From NCBI GenBank assembly GCA_013423325.1, contig BLJB01000238.1:62001-126000 (forward strand): a DNA stretch of 64,000 nt, given 5' to 3'. Below, piece after piece: positions 10,967-21,420 of this stretch. The stretch comes from Usnea hakonensis (taxonomy: Eukaryota; Ascomycota; Lecanoromycetes; Lecanorales; Parmeliaceae). Under the pieces are notes generated by a model. The model did no database searches. It was not told where the DNA came from and worked only from the letters and a program-made list of their open reading frames with translations. How positions within the stretch are numbered: the stretch's first letter is position 1; each line of letters starts with the position of its first letter. The position numbers and the translations under genes were made by a program.

Positions 10967-12857
10967 CCTGAAAGAAGGCTTTTTTCGCTATTGTGCTTGG
11001 ATTCGGTGGGCTTGTATTGGGATGTGGATTTTGCTGGCATTTATATACTCCATCGGCTATACGCATCCACAAGCATCCATACTAGCCGTCCATCCACGGC
11101 GCACGCTTACAGTTAGCTGCAGCAGTGCGTCTGCTCTGAAACAGAAATCCTACATCACACTACTAATGGCGACACCCTCATAACGCGAGAGGCCATTGCG
11201 CAACGCCTACCTCGATACTCATACCCCTCATTTGAAATACAAGAGGATCGTTGGGACAGCGCTACATATATATATATGCTAATGGCCTTGGTAAAGGCTG
11301 TAACAGGTACCTTCCTGTTGCTAGTGCGGAGGAATATCGTAATTGAGCTCTCGAGAATTGGATCACAAACCGTGTCCTCTTGGTTTAAACCGTCCAATAG
11401 ACCCATTACAACTCTTGGCCCGTCGAGAGCCTTACTTCATGAAAGATATCTCCAAACACCCCCAATATCGGCAGCCTAGGAAAACAAAAAACCAACGGTA
11501 CCCACAGCATTATCTATCTCCGAACCCCAAGCCTCTTCAAAGCCCACTATTCTTTCCAAAGCCCCTTTTGAGCGCTCGCAGCCGTAAAAGAGCGAGCGTC
11601 CTTTATACAGGAAATCATCATCAAACGACGTTCGTCGCCAAGTTTTTCAAGGCCAGATACTTCTCCGTGCGTGGTGGGGGTTGGAAGTCTCGCTGCTGCT
11701 GGTGTTTGTTTGGCTTTTAAGGTCGGGAATGCGGAATTCTACTGGTGGGTGGGAGAGGGTACAGAAATAGGGGCGGCGGTCAATTTAGCTGTGGATGAGG
11801 GTGCGTGCGGAACGCGGTCTTTGCGATGATGGAGGGGGTGTGGGAAACATGAAGAAAGAGTATTCACTAGAGATATTTTCTTGAGTAGGGGGTCTAGTAA
11901 AGACACTGGCCACCTGGGTCGAGCAATGGAATTTAGGGGACGGCGGCACTGTGGCTACTTTGGGAGATTGACGGATATCGTCGGTGTAGTATATCAATAT
12001 AGATCATTCCACGGACGCTGCGTAAGCAGAAATATTTGCCGCTCTCAACAGCCATTTATTAACCTAGAATCATTTTTCAAGAAAAGAAAATCGCTCATTA
12101 AATAAATAAACATCATCCCTCCACTAATATCTAAAGCTCGCCACTCGAGAAGCATACTCAGCTACCTTACATATCCTCATCCAAGAATCCCAAAGATGTA
12201 TCTCACCCCCTCCCCACCTCCCCCCCCTCCCCCCCCCCAAATATCTATCCTGCGCCATCTGAGAATCAACATCTTTCCCCTTTCCCCCGCCCGTGTGAGT
12301 GAGTGAGTGGGGATGAGCTGTAAGATACACTTTTCTTGTATATGGGCTGGTTACCGATATGGGTTTTCTTATAGCCACGGACGCTTGCGCATCGCTTTTG
12401 TAGGGAGGTGGGTGGTGTTCTAGTTAGTGGTCTAGAGTGTCTGGGCTGTATGGTTTGTGAGGGGGTGGGATTTGGATTGGTTGGATTGGTTGGTGGTGCT
12501 GGGTTGTATTGTTTGTGAGGTGGTGGGATTTGGGGGGAGTTGGGGGGGGTTGTAAGTACCGGGAATGGAGCCCCGTCTTGCTGTCACTCGAACGGCCAAG
12601 ATCGTTCACTTTCATAGACTTACAACAGAACATGATTCGATGAGATTAGATCGTCTGGAGGCATTTTCTGTCCAGCTTGGGATATTGATAGATGACCCAC
12701 GTGGATTTTTATATGGCTGCAGACTTCATGTTTCAAGAATGATGATAACTCAGACTGTAAGACCAACAACTGCTCACCCAACAGAAATGACATTGTAGTG
12801 GTCGGCACATGGATAACATTCAAATAAACCACCACAAACTCGTTCCTATCCCCATTA
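10967..12857. other. Intergenic, partly low complexity
   Basis: No supported gene. 12205-12240 is a C/T-rich run with homopolymeric C, and 12405-12552 is a G/T-rich region built of TTGGATTGG/GGTTGGTGG-like words. The short TA run at 11265-11276 is an AT microsatellite. Confidence 0.5.
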
Positions 12858-13332
12858 TCAATTCGGTGTCGGGGCGCACACATCCGTAGTGACAGTCTTT
12901 TCCGATCTCACCACAGTAGTCGTAGTGCGATCAACCTACATCCCTTCATCAGCGACACTTTTCCTCCATACATACACAAAACCAAGCCCTCCAAAAGAAC
13001 AGGGAAAAAAAAAATACTTACAGGCCCATGTCCAAAGCAAACTTTGGGGACGACGGTCACGTCTGCGCAGCCTTGGCAGTCATATGTCTGAGTGACCGTC
13101 TCGGTGAATGGCGTGTCATATTCCGTGACTGTGAAAACGCCAAACGGGGTGGGAAGGGGAATGCATGGAGTAGCTGTGAAGGTGCATTGCTGGATGGGGC
13201 CACCTTGTGCTAGTGCGGCGCTGTGGCTGTGGTTGGGTTGTTAGAGGCGGGATTGATCGTGTGTGTTAGGGATGACACTTACACGGCTGTCACGCTGGCG
13301 ATGATGCTGGCGGCGATTTGGAAATACTTCAT
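12858..13332 (-). CDS. Small secreted protein, paralogue 1 of a tandem triplet
   Basis: Three exons, 13332-13283, 13220-13022 and 12935-12858, 108 aa. Exon 1 (50 bp, ends in phase 2) encodes the signal peptide MKYFQIAASIIASVTA. Exon 2 encodes the mature core with paired Cys (QQCTFTATPC), an aromatic TVTEYDTPFTETVTQTYDCQGC block and VTVVPKVC. Exon 3 (26 codons including stop) encodes a Thr/Val tail ending TVTTDVCAPTPN. Codon phases and exon sizes match the two neighbours at 14.4 and 15.5 kb. Six Cys in a small exported protein suggest a disulfide-stabilised apoplastic or cell-surface protein. No domain recognised. None of the ORF-length scans would show it whole because each exon is short. Confidence 0.8.
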
Positions 13333-13427
13333 GTTGGGATGGGCTGGGTTTGATTAGGCTCGTTCAATGTCGATGGGTGATTCAATGCCAGTGGGTGATT
13401 CTTGTAAATTTAGGATGAGCATAAGGG

Positions 13428-13435
13428 TTTATATA
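13428..13435 (-). promoter_or_regulatory. TATA box of secreted paralogue 1
   Basis: TATATAAA on the minus strand, about 98 bp upstream of the ATG at 13332. A similar element precedes the other two paralogues. Confidence 0.5.
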
Positions 13436-13439
13436 TGCA

Positions 13440-14438
13440 TTGGTAGGTCGCTCAGCGGCCTTCTGGCAGCTCCGCCTACAAGCTATGCTGAGTATAGAAT
13501 CAGTCATCTGATCTCCGTCTGAGCAGTAATATACCTCGGTATACATCAATCTCTCGTATTGGAAAGGCGGTCGGGTCCCAGCTGACTCATATCACATCTT
13601 TTCGAGGGCATTGTCCAGAGTGCAGGGTAATAAGCGCTCGAAGTGAATCGCACAAAGAACGTGGAATTGATGTCTGTTGTGCGTCTTACTGTCTTTCACA
13701 CGTATGACGGAGGCCAGTTCTTTCAACTTGAGGCTGCAATAGCAAGAATGAAGAGGGGATCTATGGGCTTTCATTGGGAAACTCCAGCAATGACCCAGAA
13801 TAGCGCTGAGGGAATTCTTCGACTCACCGCTAGGTGGGACACAGATACCGCGATGGTGACCAAGGGTGATCAAGGATTGAAGCTTGCGAATGTAGCAGAG
13901 TATGTTTGGGTTCCCGGACCATCCGGTGGGGTCGATCGTGTATGTCTCACATCCACTTCTTGTGGTTCCACGTTTGCTGTGCATTAGCTCTCGTCTGTGA
14001 GTATTGTAAATATTAGAACTTAAAAGGAAAAGCTATCCGGCATCTAAAGTTGCAGGTGACCCTTACAAGCTGTCTAGTCTTGCAAGCAAACTGGCCCTCC
14101 ATTTCTGATGTTGTGTCTACCCTTCTACACAGATAATGACGAAACGCAGAACGAAAAGATGAATCAGGGTCCGATGATCGTTCTTAGCGATAGTAGTGGC
14201 TCAAAACAGGATATGGATAAGACCACCACAGAAGCCCGAGGATCATTCCCGCATTGCTGTGAAATACTTCGCCCGCACGGAACCGTTCACGACCACCTAT
14301 ACCCAGAAGAGCTGCACATTGAAATTAAAGCATTCAATACAGATATCTAGAGTCCCTCCGCAGTAGGGGAAGCTCGAGGAAAAGTCAAAACCTCAATCAA
14401 TCTAGCAGTCCACCACATCACACACTTCGCCGAAGCTA
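13440..14438. other. Intergenic between secreted paralogues 1 and 2; unresolved ORFs
   Basis: Overlapping ORFs of 114-130 codons occupy 13592-13987 on both strands, and another lies at 14108-14350 plus. None has a signal peptide, Cys pattern or splice structure like the paralogues, and I could not decide whether either strand is coding. Confidence 0.35.
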
Positions 14439-14936
14439 TCAATTGGGCGTCGGGCTGCAGACGGCCACAGTAGTAGTACTCTCCGGTATAGGTACCACGT
14501 CAGTGGGTTCAATCAGAAGGACGGTGGTTTCTCCAGCAGGCTAGATCCCGTCGTAAATAAAATATTGTACACAATCATCGACTGATAACACAAAGAACTT
14601 ACCTGCGGACAGGATTTCGGAACGATGGTAACATCGCTACAGCCTTGGCAATCAAAGGTTTGAGTCGTCGTAGCGACAAATGGCACCTCGTACACAGTGA
14701 TTGTTTGAACGATGCCTACTGTCGGAAACGCGCAGGTGGTGGCGGTGGTGGTGTAGGTGCATGATGGGGCTGGTGATATTGGACCACCTGGATTGATTGA
14801 GTTGGCTTGGGCCAGGGCTGCGCTGTTGCTGTGATTACGGGGTTAGAGTAGGTAAGGACGTGGAGTGGAGGGTTTGGGGTTTTACACTGTTGCTGCGCAA
14901 GCGAGGATGGTTGCGGCGATTGAGAAGTACATCATG
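14439..14936 (-). CDS. Small secreted protein, paralogue 2 of a tandem triplet
   Basis: Three exons, 14936-14887, 14822-14603 and 14540-14439, 123 aa. The signal peptide is MMYFSIAATILACAATV; the first intron uses donor GTAAAA and has two alternative in-frame acceptors (exon 2 from 14828 or 14822, adding or omitting two residues). The core carries PSCTYTTTATTC, then TITVYEVPFVATTTQTFDCQGC and VTIVPKSC, and exon 3 ends STTTVAVCSPTPN. Exon sizes and phases match paralogues 1 and 3, and the order of Cys and the YE/YD-P-F-T-x-T-x-T-Q-x-D-C block is shared. The extra length relative to the others is a Pro/Asn/Ser insert after the signal peptide and a longer exon 3. Function unknown. Confidence 0.8.
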
Positions 14937-15015
14937 TTGAGAAAATTCACGGATATTAGGTTCGGAGATGGATGATGATGGGTAGTTGTAAGCTTTTCCA
15001 AGGAGGGCGTCAGGG

Positions 15016-15024
15016 CTTATATAT
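15016..15024 (-). promoter_or_regulatory. TATA box of secreted paralogue 2
   Basis: ATATATAAG on the minus strand, about 80-85 bp upstream of the ATG at 14936, followed upstream by a CGTCTGA word that also occurs upstream of paralogue 1. Confidence 0.5.
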
Positions 15025-15479
15025 GTGGGTTTCTTAGTCCACACGGAGACCTCAATTTTTTGCTCCGTCTGACATCTGCGATTCATTCCAACTTCGTCTG
15101 AGCAAGAGCAAGTCTCGGCACATATCCCTTCACAAGCGAATGGGCAAATGAGCCCGTGGCTGACTCCTCTCGTTCGTGTTGTGGGGCGGTGTACTGGGGG
15201 CCGTAAGCACTCAAAGTCGATTTCGCTAGAAGTCGTCCGTCTTAGCTGATACTGATAGAAAGAAGAAAATTGAAATTCACGGAGGGCTAGCCCACACTTG
15301 ACAACTAGTGTCAGTTCCTATGTTTAGCTACCATTATATCACAGAACTAGAATGATGTGATCATAGTAAATAGAATAGCTAGCATTGCTCAATTCGAGTA
15401 TGAAAATGTACTAAGAAATGACCGCCTTCATACATCAAAATAGTAAACCGCTTTATCATTTCGACCATTTTCGCAATCA
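15025..15479. other. Intergenic between secreted paralogues 2 and 3
   Basis: Promoter side of paralogue 2 and 3' flank of paralogue 3. No supported ORF. Confidence 0.5.
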
Positions 15480-15931
15480 TTACTTGGGGGTCGGGCTGCA
15501 GACGTCCACGGTGGTAGTTGCTTGAGCATTTGTAAAGACAAAAGTGGTGCTTATAACAACCTATTGTCGCACAGTCACTGTTTAGCGGAAGAGCCAACCC
15601 GGATGAAGCGAGCGAGGAAGACTTACAGGTCCCAGTCCGCAGAATCTGGGTTGGGTAGTTGTCAAAGTATGACAGCCTTCGCAGTCGAAGGACTGGGTAG
15701 CCGTTGAAGTAAACGGCTGCTCATACACGGTGATTGTTTCCGTGGGGCCAATCAATGGTGGACAGGAAGAGACTGTGAAGGTGCAGTTGGCTGGCTGTTT
15801 TGGAGCCTTGGTATGAGCGGCGCTGTACCTACAGGTGACATGTCAGAGACAGCGTAGACGAGACGTAGTAAGATACCTTACACTGTTACCGCGCAAGCCA
15901 CGGTGCTTGCAATGATTGAGAGGAACTTCAT
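15480..15931 (-). CDS. Small secreted protein, paralogue 3 of a tandem triplet
   Basis: Three exons, 15931-15882, 15822-15627 and 15560-15480, 108 aa. Signal peptide MKFLSIIASTVACAVT; core NCTFTVSSC, then TITVYEQPFTSTATQSFDCEGC, then a region ending in RFC; C-terminal tail TTTVDVCSPTPK. Exon 1 is again exactly 50 bp and exon 2 again ends in phase 0 at a GPGTAAGT-type donor context (Gly-Pro just before the junction, as in paralogue 1). Alternative acceptors for exon 2 (CTGTAG or TACAG) are both in frame. Family and function unknown; the shared gene structure shows tandem duplication. Confidence 0.8.
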
Positions 15932-16056
15932 TTTGAGCTTGGGGTAAATATCTCGGTGCCTGGAGGGGTTGAAATGTCTTAACTAGACAAGTCTTTGAAG
16001 AAACACAAACGATGTGCGGCTGACGGGTGGTATAGTGAGCCCGTAGAGGGCAGGAC

Positions 16057-16064
16057 GATTTATA
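16057..16064 (-). promoter_or_regulatory. TATA box of secreted paralogue 3
   Basis: TATAAATC on the minus strand about 130 bp upstream of the ATG at 15931, in the same relative place as the TATA elements of paralogues 1 and 2. Confidence 0.4.
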
Positions 16065-17293
16065 CACAATTTTGAGGTTCACAGGGGGGCTGTCGTTAAG
16101 CCTTGAACCGAGCAGGAAAGCTGACATCTAATCCCAGTCTAAGGGTGATGTCTATGACATTCAGATCTCGTAATGAGAACCACGAGGGCTGCAGCTGACC
16201 CATCTTGCGAGGTCTGTGGGGCAGTCACCCGGATTCAGGCCAGCAAAAAGTGATCTAATCGCTTTTACGAGAGATGCGGTCAGCTCCCAGGACTCTAATA
16301 CTAATAATCCTTCGACACGGCTTACCTTCGCGTTAAATGCTTGAGTGGGTCAATTTGGCGGTATCTTGATTTTTGGTTACATTGTGGCCGTGATGGTCTC
16401 GCAGTACAATGTCCACCAGCGATCGACGAGTAGCAGCATCTTACGAACGGTAGAAGTTCGGGCTGGGCAAGCTGCTGCCCTTCAATCTCAGCTATCGCTG
16501 CACGTGCTCCAAGATGATACAATCATTTGTATTTGGTCATCGAAGCAGAATTTTAGCCCACCAATATGGAATCTGGCTTTCTCCTCTTTGTTGGTATATA
16601 AAAGAAATCTAATGGGTGTTCCAGTGGGGTCTGGCCAATTATTGTGTGCCAGAAGCCGACTGTGGAATATTCGCCGGGATAGCGGAGGCTTCGTTCTCTG
16701 AACGTGGCTCGTGTGAGAGGATTATTAGAAGTTCGGCAACTCCAAGGATATAAAATCTCCGAGAGATCACACCGCCTTCAGTGCCCTCGAATTGTGCTCT
16801 GCCAGTAAGCGTTGAGAGTACAAGCCTATTTGCAAAATGAAAGTCGTGATTGGGGCTATACCTTGCCGCTGGCTTGGGTGATTGAGGATTCGTTCTCTAC
16901 AATGCTTTCGTGTGAATGAGATACTATCTGTGGCATTTGGCAAGGTTAAAGTATTTACGGAACGCCACTAGACTTTCATCGTCGTTTAATTTAGGTTTTG
17001 TCATGACAGCTGACGTCGGAGAAGCCGGCTCTGAGCGAGGCTGAGCTCCAATACCATAGGATGTTCCGCATACTTCTCTTTGGAATATAGGAATCATGAT
17101 TTCCCAAGGTAATTGGTCGCGAACGGGTGACTCGATCAAGTCCTAGAAAGGCTCATATCACATTACCTAAAGCGGGGATCATGCTCGCGTTCAAGCTTTG
17201 GAGGGTTGCATTAAATGCAGGATGTATGCACCCTCAGTCTTCGGAGTTGCATGTAATGACCATAGCTGGCCCGACAGGTGTCCCTTGTCGACT
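16065..17293. other. Intergenic, no gene recognised
   Basis: Short ORFs only (for example 16924-17139 minus, reading LPWEIMIPIF, faintly F-box-like). No splice model could be built. Confidence 0.4.
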
Positions 17294-17674
17294 TTAGCAA
17301 GCCGAGATTGATGTCGAGTTGAGAATAGCAGGCTGAGCGAAGGACGACATTATTGGAAGCTGATCCTCCAAGGGGGCGGGGAAATTGCGAGCTGAGATGA
17401 TTATCTCAAATCCGGAAGAAGCCGAAGCCAACGCTGATTTCTCAATACTTCTGCCTTGTGTGCGGCCTTTGGTACTCCATATGAACGCCGTGTGCTCCGC
17501 GTGTGTCAGCAAATTAAAACTTCCTGATTGCTCACGCTTGTCAGGGAGTAATGAAAAGTCCGCATATTGATTCAAAATGCAAGGGCTGAACGCTTTGCCT
17601 TCAGCGGTTTGCGGGGTTTTTTCCAATAAAGTTCTGACCTGCAGCCTTGCTTGGCGGAAATTGCGGTCTCCCAA
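17294..17674 (-). CDS. Possible exon of an uncharacterised protein
   Basis: An open frame of about 125 codons with coding-like composition, starting GDRNFRQARLQVRTLLEKTP, a helical segment reminiscent of TPR-like repeats, and ending SISAC. An upstream acceptor (CATAG at about 17690) is present, but no start exon was found. It could be the 3' exon of a hypothetical gene or chance. No function is proposed. Confidence 0.25.
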   Translation of the reverse strand: MGDRNFRQARLQVRTLLEKTPQTAEGKAFSPCILNQYADFSLLPDKREQSGSFNLLTHAEHTAFIWSTKGRTQGRSIEKSALASASSGFEIIISARNFPAPLEDQLPIMSSFAQPAILNSTSISAC

Positions 17675-17699
17675 TGCAGCTATGTACCACAGTTCTGTA

Positions 17700-18494
17700 T
17701 CGATGCGTGGTCAGACTTCATGTGTAGACGTTTGAAGTACGACACGCAGGTTGTCAGAAGAAATACCCTGATGGCCTGAGCGGCCGTACCTTGCATACCA
17801 TGTTCTGCAGGTAGGTCTACGTCATCTTACACTCTGCGCACTATGTTGTGCTCGTCCCAACACGGGATCTGTCTTGGCCGTATCCCATGTCCTGGCATAT
17901 CATTGGATATAAAGCTGATCGTTAGTGTATTTTCTTTTTTTGAGGTACGATGCTGACTAAATATTGATTCTTGCTTCCCCTCCTGTTTGGCACAACGAAG
18001 ATCGATAGCCAGCGTTTAAGCACACACATGATCAGTGCTGGCATTCAATTGATTAGCGCTGATACTCACCTGATTTATGAGGAATCTCGGGAGTCAGGGG
18101 AAACAATGAATGATGGCAGAAATGCACTAGGGAGGGAACAGTACAATGGGAAAGCTCGCAACATGTATCTTCTACCATGTACAAACACGGCTGGAGGACC
18201 AATTCCTTCATCGCAGGAACTACAAGCTGATCACGCAAGTCTCTCACCAGCAGTGTGAGAGCTCATTGTTTGTATTTTGGACCAATTGAATATTCACAGA
18301 ACCTGCTTCGCATGTTTTCCGATTTATTTCCGAATGCCGAGGTTGAGCCGAGCCTATGACGAACTCGGAACATTAACTCACACACATTCAACAGCTAGCT
18401 GGCATCGTGCAAGATCCATCTCATGTCAATGCCAACGGTCTTGCAATCTTGCTTGACATTAGTGTCAAGTTTGTGAGCTATTAGTCCTCTAGAC
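17700..18494. other. Intergenic upstream of 2-methylcitrate dehydratase
   Basis: Promoter region of the prpD gene; no supported ORF. Confidence 0.5.
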
Positions 18495-20277
18495 ATGTCC
18501 TCGTTGCTGAGGACCGTCAATCGAACCGCGACTCGGCAGCTGCAACAGCAAGCGTCTTCCTCTCGTTGCCTACGTGGGAAAGCTTCATCGAGGACCCCAG
18601 TTTACTCGCCAAAGGATCCGAGATCACCTTCTCGTACTTTATTTAAAAGTGCCTTCTCAACAATGTCCGCTCTCAGGTCCAATGCCCCCGGAGTGGCCAG
18701 CGCCAGAGAATTCGATCCAGAGATCAAGGACATGGCTAGCTACATTCATACTTACAAAATTGATTCTGATCTCGCTGTATGTGACCGTTCCCTAGAGTCT
18801 CCCAGCGGACGCGCCATTGATGCCACGTTCAAAAGTTCGAAACCGCACGCTACGTCTTCCTCGACACCATCGGTTGCGGCCTCGAAGGGCTTCGATTCAA
18901 AGAATGCACCAAGCTCCTTGGGCCTACAGTCGAAGGCACCATTGTGCCGCATGGTACTCGAGTTCCTGGTACTCCCTACGTCCTCGACCCCATCAATGGC
19001 GCCTTCAACATAGGAGCTATGATTCGATGGTTGGACTACAATGACTGCTGGCTGGCAGCTGAATGGGGTCACCCGTCAGACAATCTGGGAGGAATACTTG
19101 CGGTGGCTGATTGGATATCGAGAACGAATCGTGCTGGAGGACACGTTGGAAATGGGACCATTGTCAAGATCAAGGACGTGCTGGAAGCGATGATCAAGGC
19201 ACATGAGATACAAGGATGCTTGGCTCTGGAGAACTCTTACAACAAGGTTGGCTTGGATCATGTTGTGCTGGTCAAAGTTGCCACGGCGGCTGTGGTGTCG
19301 AAGATGCTGGGGTTATCAGAAAGGCAGACGGCCGATGCCATCTCACAAGCCTGGGTCGACGGGCAAAGCTTGCGAACATATCGACACTCGCCGAATACAA
19401 TGTCGAGAAAGTCTTGGGCGGCGGGCGACGCATGTCAAAGAGCTGTCAATTTGGTCCTAAAAGTGCAAAGAGGCGAACATGGTGTTCCCACGGTCCTCTC
19501 TGCCCCGACATGGGGGTTCTACGACGTAGCCTTCAAGGGTGAAAAGTTCAGGTTTCAGCGACCGTATGGAAGCTATGTAATGGAGAACGTTCTCTTCAAA
19601 GTCTCATACCCTGGTACATCTGCTTACCATTCTCATCCCGCCCGCGCTAACACTCTGCCTTCCCAGCCGAGTTCCACTCCCAAACCGCCATCGAAGCTGC
19701 GAAAAAAATCAACTCGCACCTCTCCAAGCAAGGCAAGTCGGCAGAAGACATAAAATCCATCACCTGCCGCACCCACGAAGCTTGTATCCGCATCATCGAC
19801 AAACAGCACAAACCCATGGACAACTTTGCCGACCGAGACCACTGCATCCAGTACATGGTAGCCACCATGCTCGTCTTCAACCGTCTCCACGCAACAGACT
19901 ACACCGATGGCTCAGAAGCCGCCACGAGCCCGCTCGTCGAGCATCTAAGGACCAACATCTCCTGCGTCGAAGACCCAGAGTTCACAAAAGCCTACCACGA
20001 TCCCAACATGCGCACCATACCTAATGCTCTTACCGTAACGCTGAAGGATGGAACGGTGCTCGAGGAGTCGGTCGTGGAGGCGCCGCTGGGCCATAAGTTG
20101 AGGAGGGAGGAGGCCAAGCCGGAGATTTTGGAGAAATTCGAGAGACATCTCGCGCCGCATTTCGAGCCGGAGAAGGTGCGGGAGCTGGTGGAGCTGGGGA
20201 CGAATAAAGAGAAGCTGGAGGATATGGGCGTGGATGTGTATATGGATATGTATGTCAAGGATAAGATGGAGTGGTAG
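18495..20277 (+). CDS. prpD: 2-methylcitrate dehydratase, mitochondrial
   Basis: Three exons, 18495-18776, 18836-19613 and 19667-20277, 556 aa. The N-terminus is a mitochondrial presequence (MSSLLRTVNRTATRQLQQ, Arg/Ser rich, no acids). MmgE/PrpD family motifs: ARYVFLDTIGCGLEGLRF just after intron 1, GAFNIGAMIRWLDYNDCWLA, EWGHPSDNLGGILAVADW, SYNKVGLDHVVLVK, then KSWAAGDACQRAVNL and the AEFHSQTAIEAA motif created exactly by splicing intron 2 (CCTG-CCGAG). The enzyme dehydrates 2-methylcitrate in the methylcitrate cycle, which oxidises propionyl-CoA from odd-chain fatty acids, Val, Ile and Met and prevents its toxic build-up. The start fits the targeting peptide. No partner (methylcitrate synthase, methylisocitrate lyase) lies in the window. 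The last ~240 bp change to G-rich coding strand. Confidence 0.93.
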
Positions 20278-21420
20278 GTGGAGGACCTCACTCTACCTCT
20301 AGACTCCACATACATATCTATATATCACCCCCTCAGAAATCACCGAGCAACGAATCGGAGAATGCACACGTCCTCTATTTCTACCATATTCTCTCTCTCT
20401 CCTCTCTAATCCACAACCCATCTCTCCAACCCCATTCATTCATTCATTCATTCATCCATCCATAAACAATACCTCTTTCACCCCCCCCTTCCCTTCCCCT
20501 CCCTTCCCCTCCAGCGCTCCTTAAAGACAGGGCAGAGTGCGGTGTCGCGTTATCATGACATGCGATGGGATGTGTATGTAGATAGATACTAAATCTATTC
20601 TATGCACTGATAACAGAGTTGCTGAGTATGTAGATATCTATCTACACTACACTACCTACACTACACACCTATCCACCTATCCACCCAACGTACTTACTTA
20701 CCCCCGTCCTCTCTCTCCCTCCATCTCCCCTCCTCTTCCCCTCCCTTCCCTCCCCTTCCCCCCTTTCTCTCTCCCTGTCCCTCCCCTCTTCCCTTCCCTC
20801 CCTACCCCTATCCCCCCATTCAACCGCAAATACAACGAAGGAAGGGTTAAAAATTAAAAAAATATTCCTGGAATAGGGGAGTGCGCTCGGGGCTCATGGA
20901 AGTGAGGATTGTGTGGGGGGGGGTGTATATGGTTGGGTTGTGGATGGATGGAAGGATGGATGGATGGATAAGTGCGAAGGGGAAGGAGGGGAAGGAGAGG
21001 AGGGAACAAGAGGGGGAAGGGGAAGGGGAGGGGATGTGGACAGGGGAACGGAAGGAGGAGGGGGTGGGGGTGTATCTATCTAATCTCTCTATCTATGCAG
21101 GACGACTATATACATATCCTTCCCCCACTCTCTCCTTCTACATTCCATATCACACATCAAACCCCGAAAAGAAATCGCAATTGAAATTGGATAAATGGAG
21201 ATATATGTATGTAAGCGCTCGTTGGTAGATAGGTAGTGGTGGATGGGAGAGGATTATGTAAGAGATGGGTTGGGTTGGTGGTTGGTGGGAGAGGGATTTT
21301 GTTTGGGGGGGGGGGATAGGGATTGATGGGGCAGGAGTGGGGGATTGGGATTGATGGGGGAGGAGAGGGGATTTGGTTGCTTCTCGTGCGCTTTGTTGGG
21401 AGGGCATTCATTCCGATCAG
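20278..21420. repeat. Long polypyrimidine then polypurine tract with microsatellites
   Basis: From the prpD stop to about 20815 the plus strand is mostly C/T (blocks of CCCTTCCC and CTCTCT, the (CATT)n run at 20434-20462, and CTACA repeats at 20641-20667). From about 20880 to 21070 it is mostly G/A (GGATGGATGG at 20940-20969, GGGGAAGGGGAGG at 21014-21031), then C/T again near 21120 and G-rich at 21230-21375. ORFs here are low complexity and not believable as genes. The 5' part is probably the prpD 3' UTR. Confidence 0.8.
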
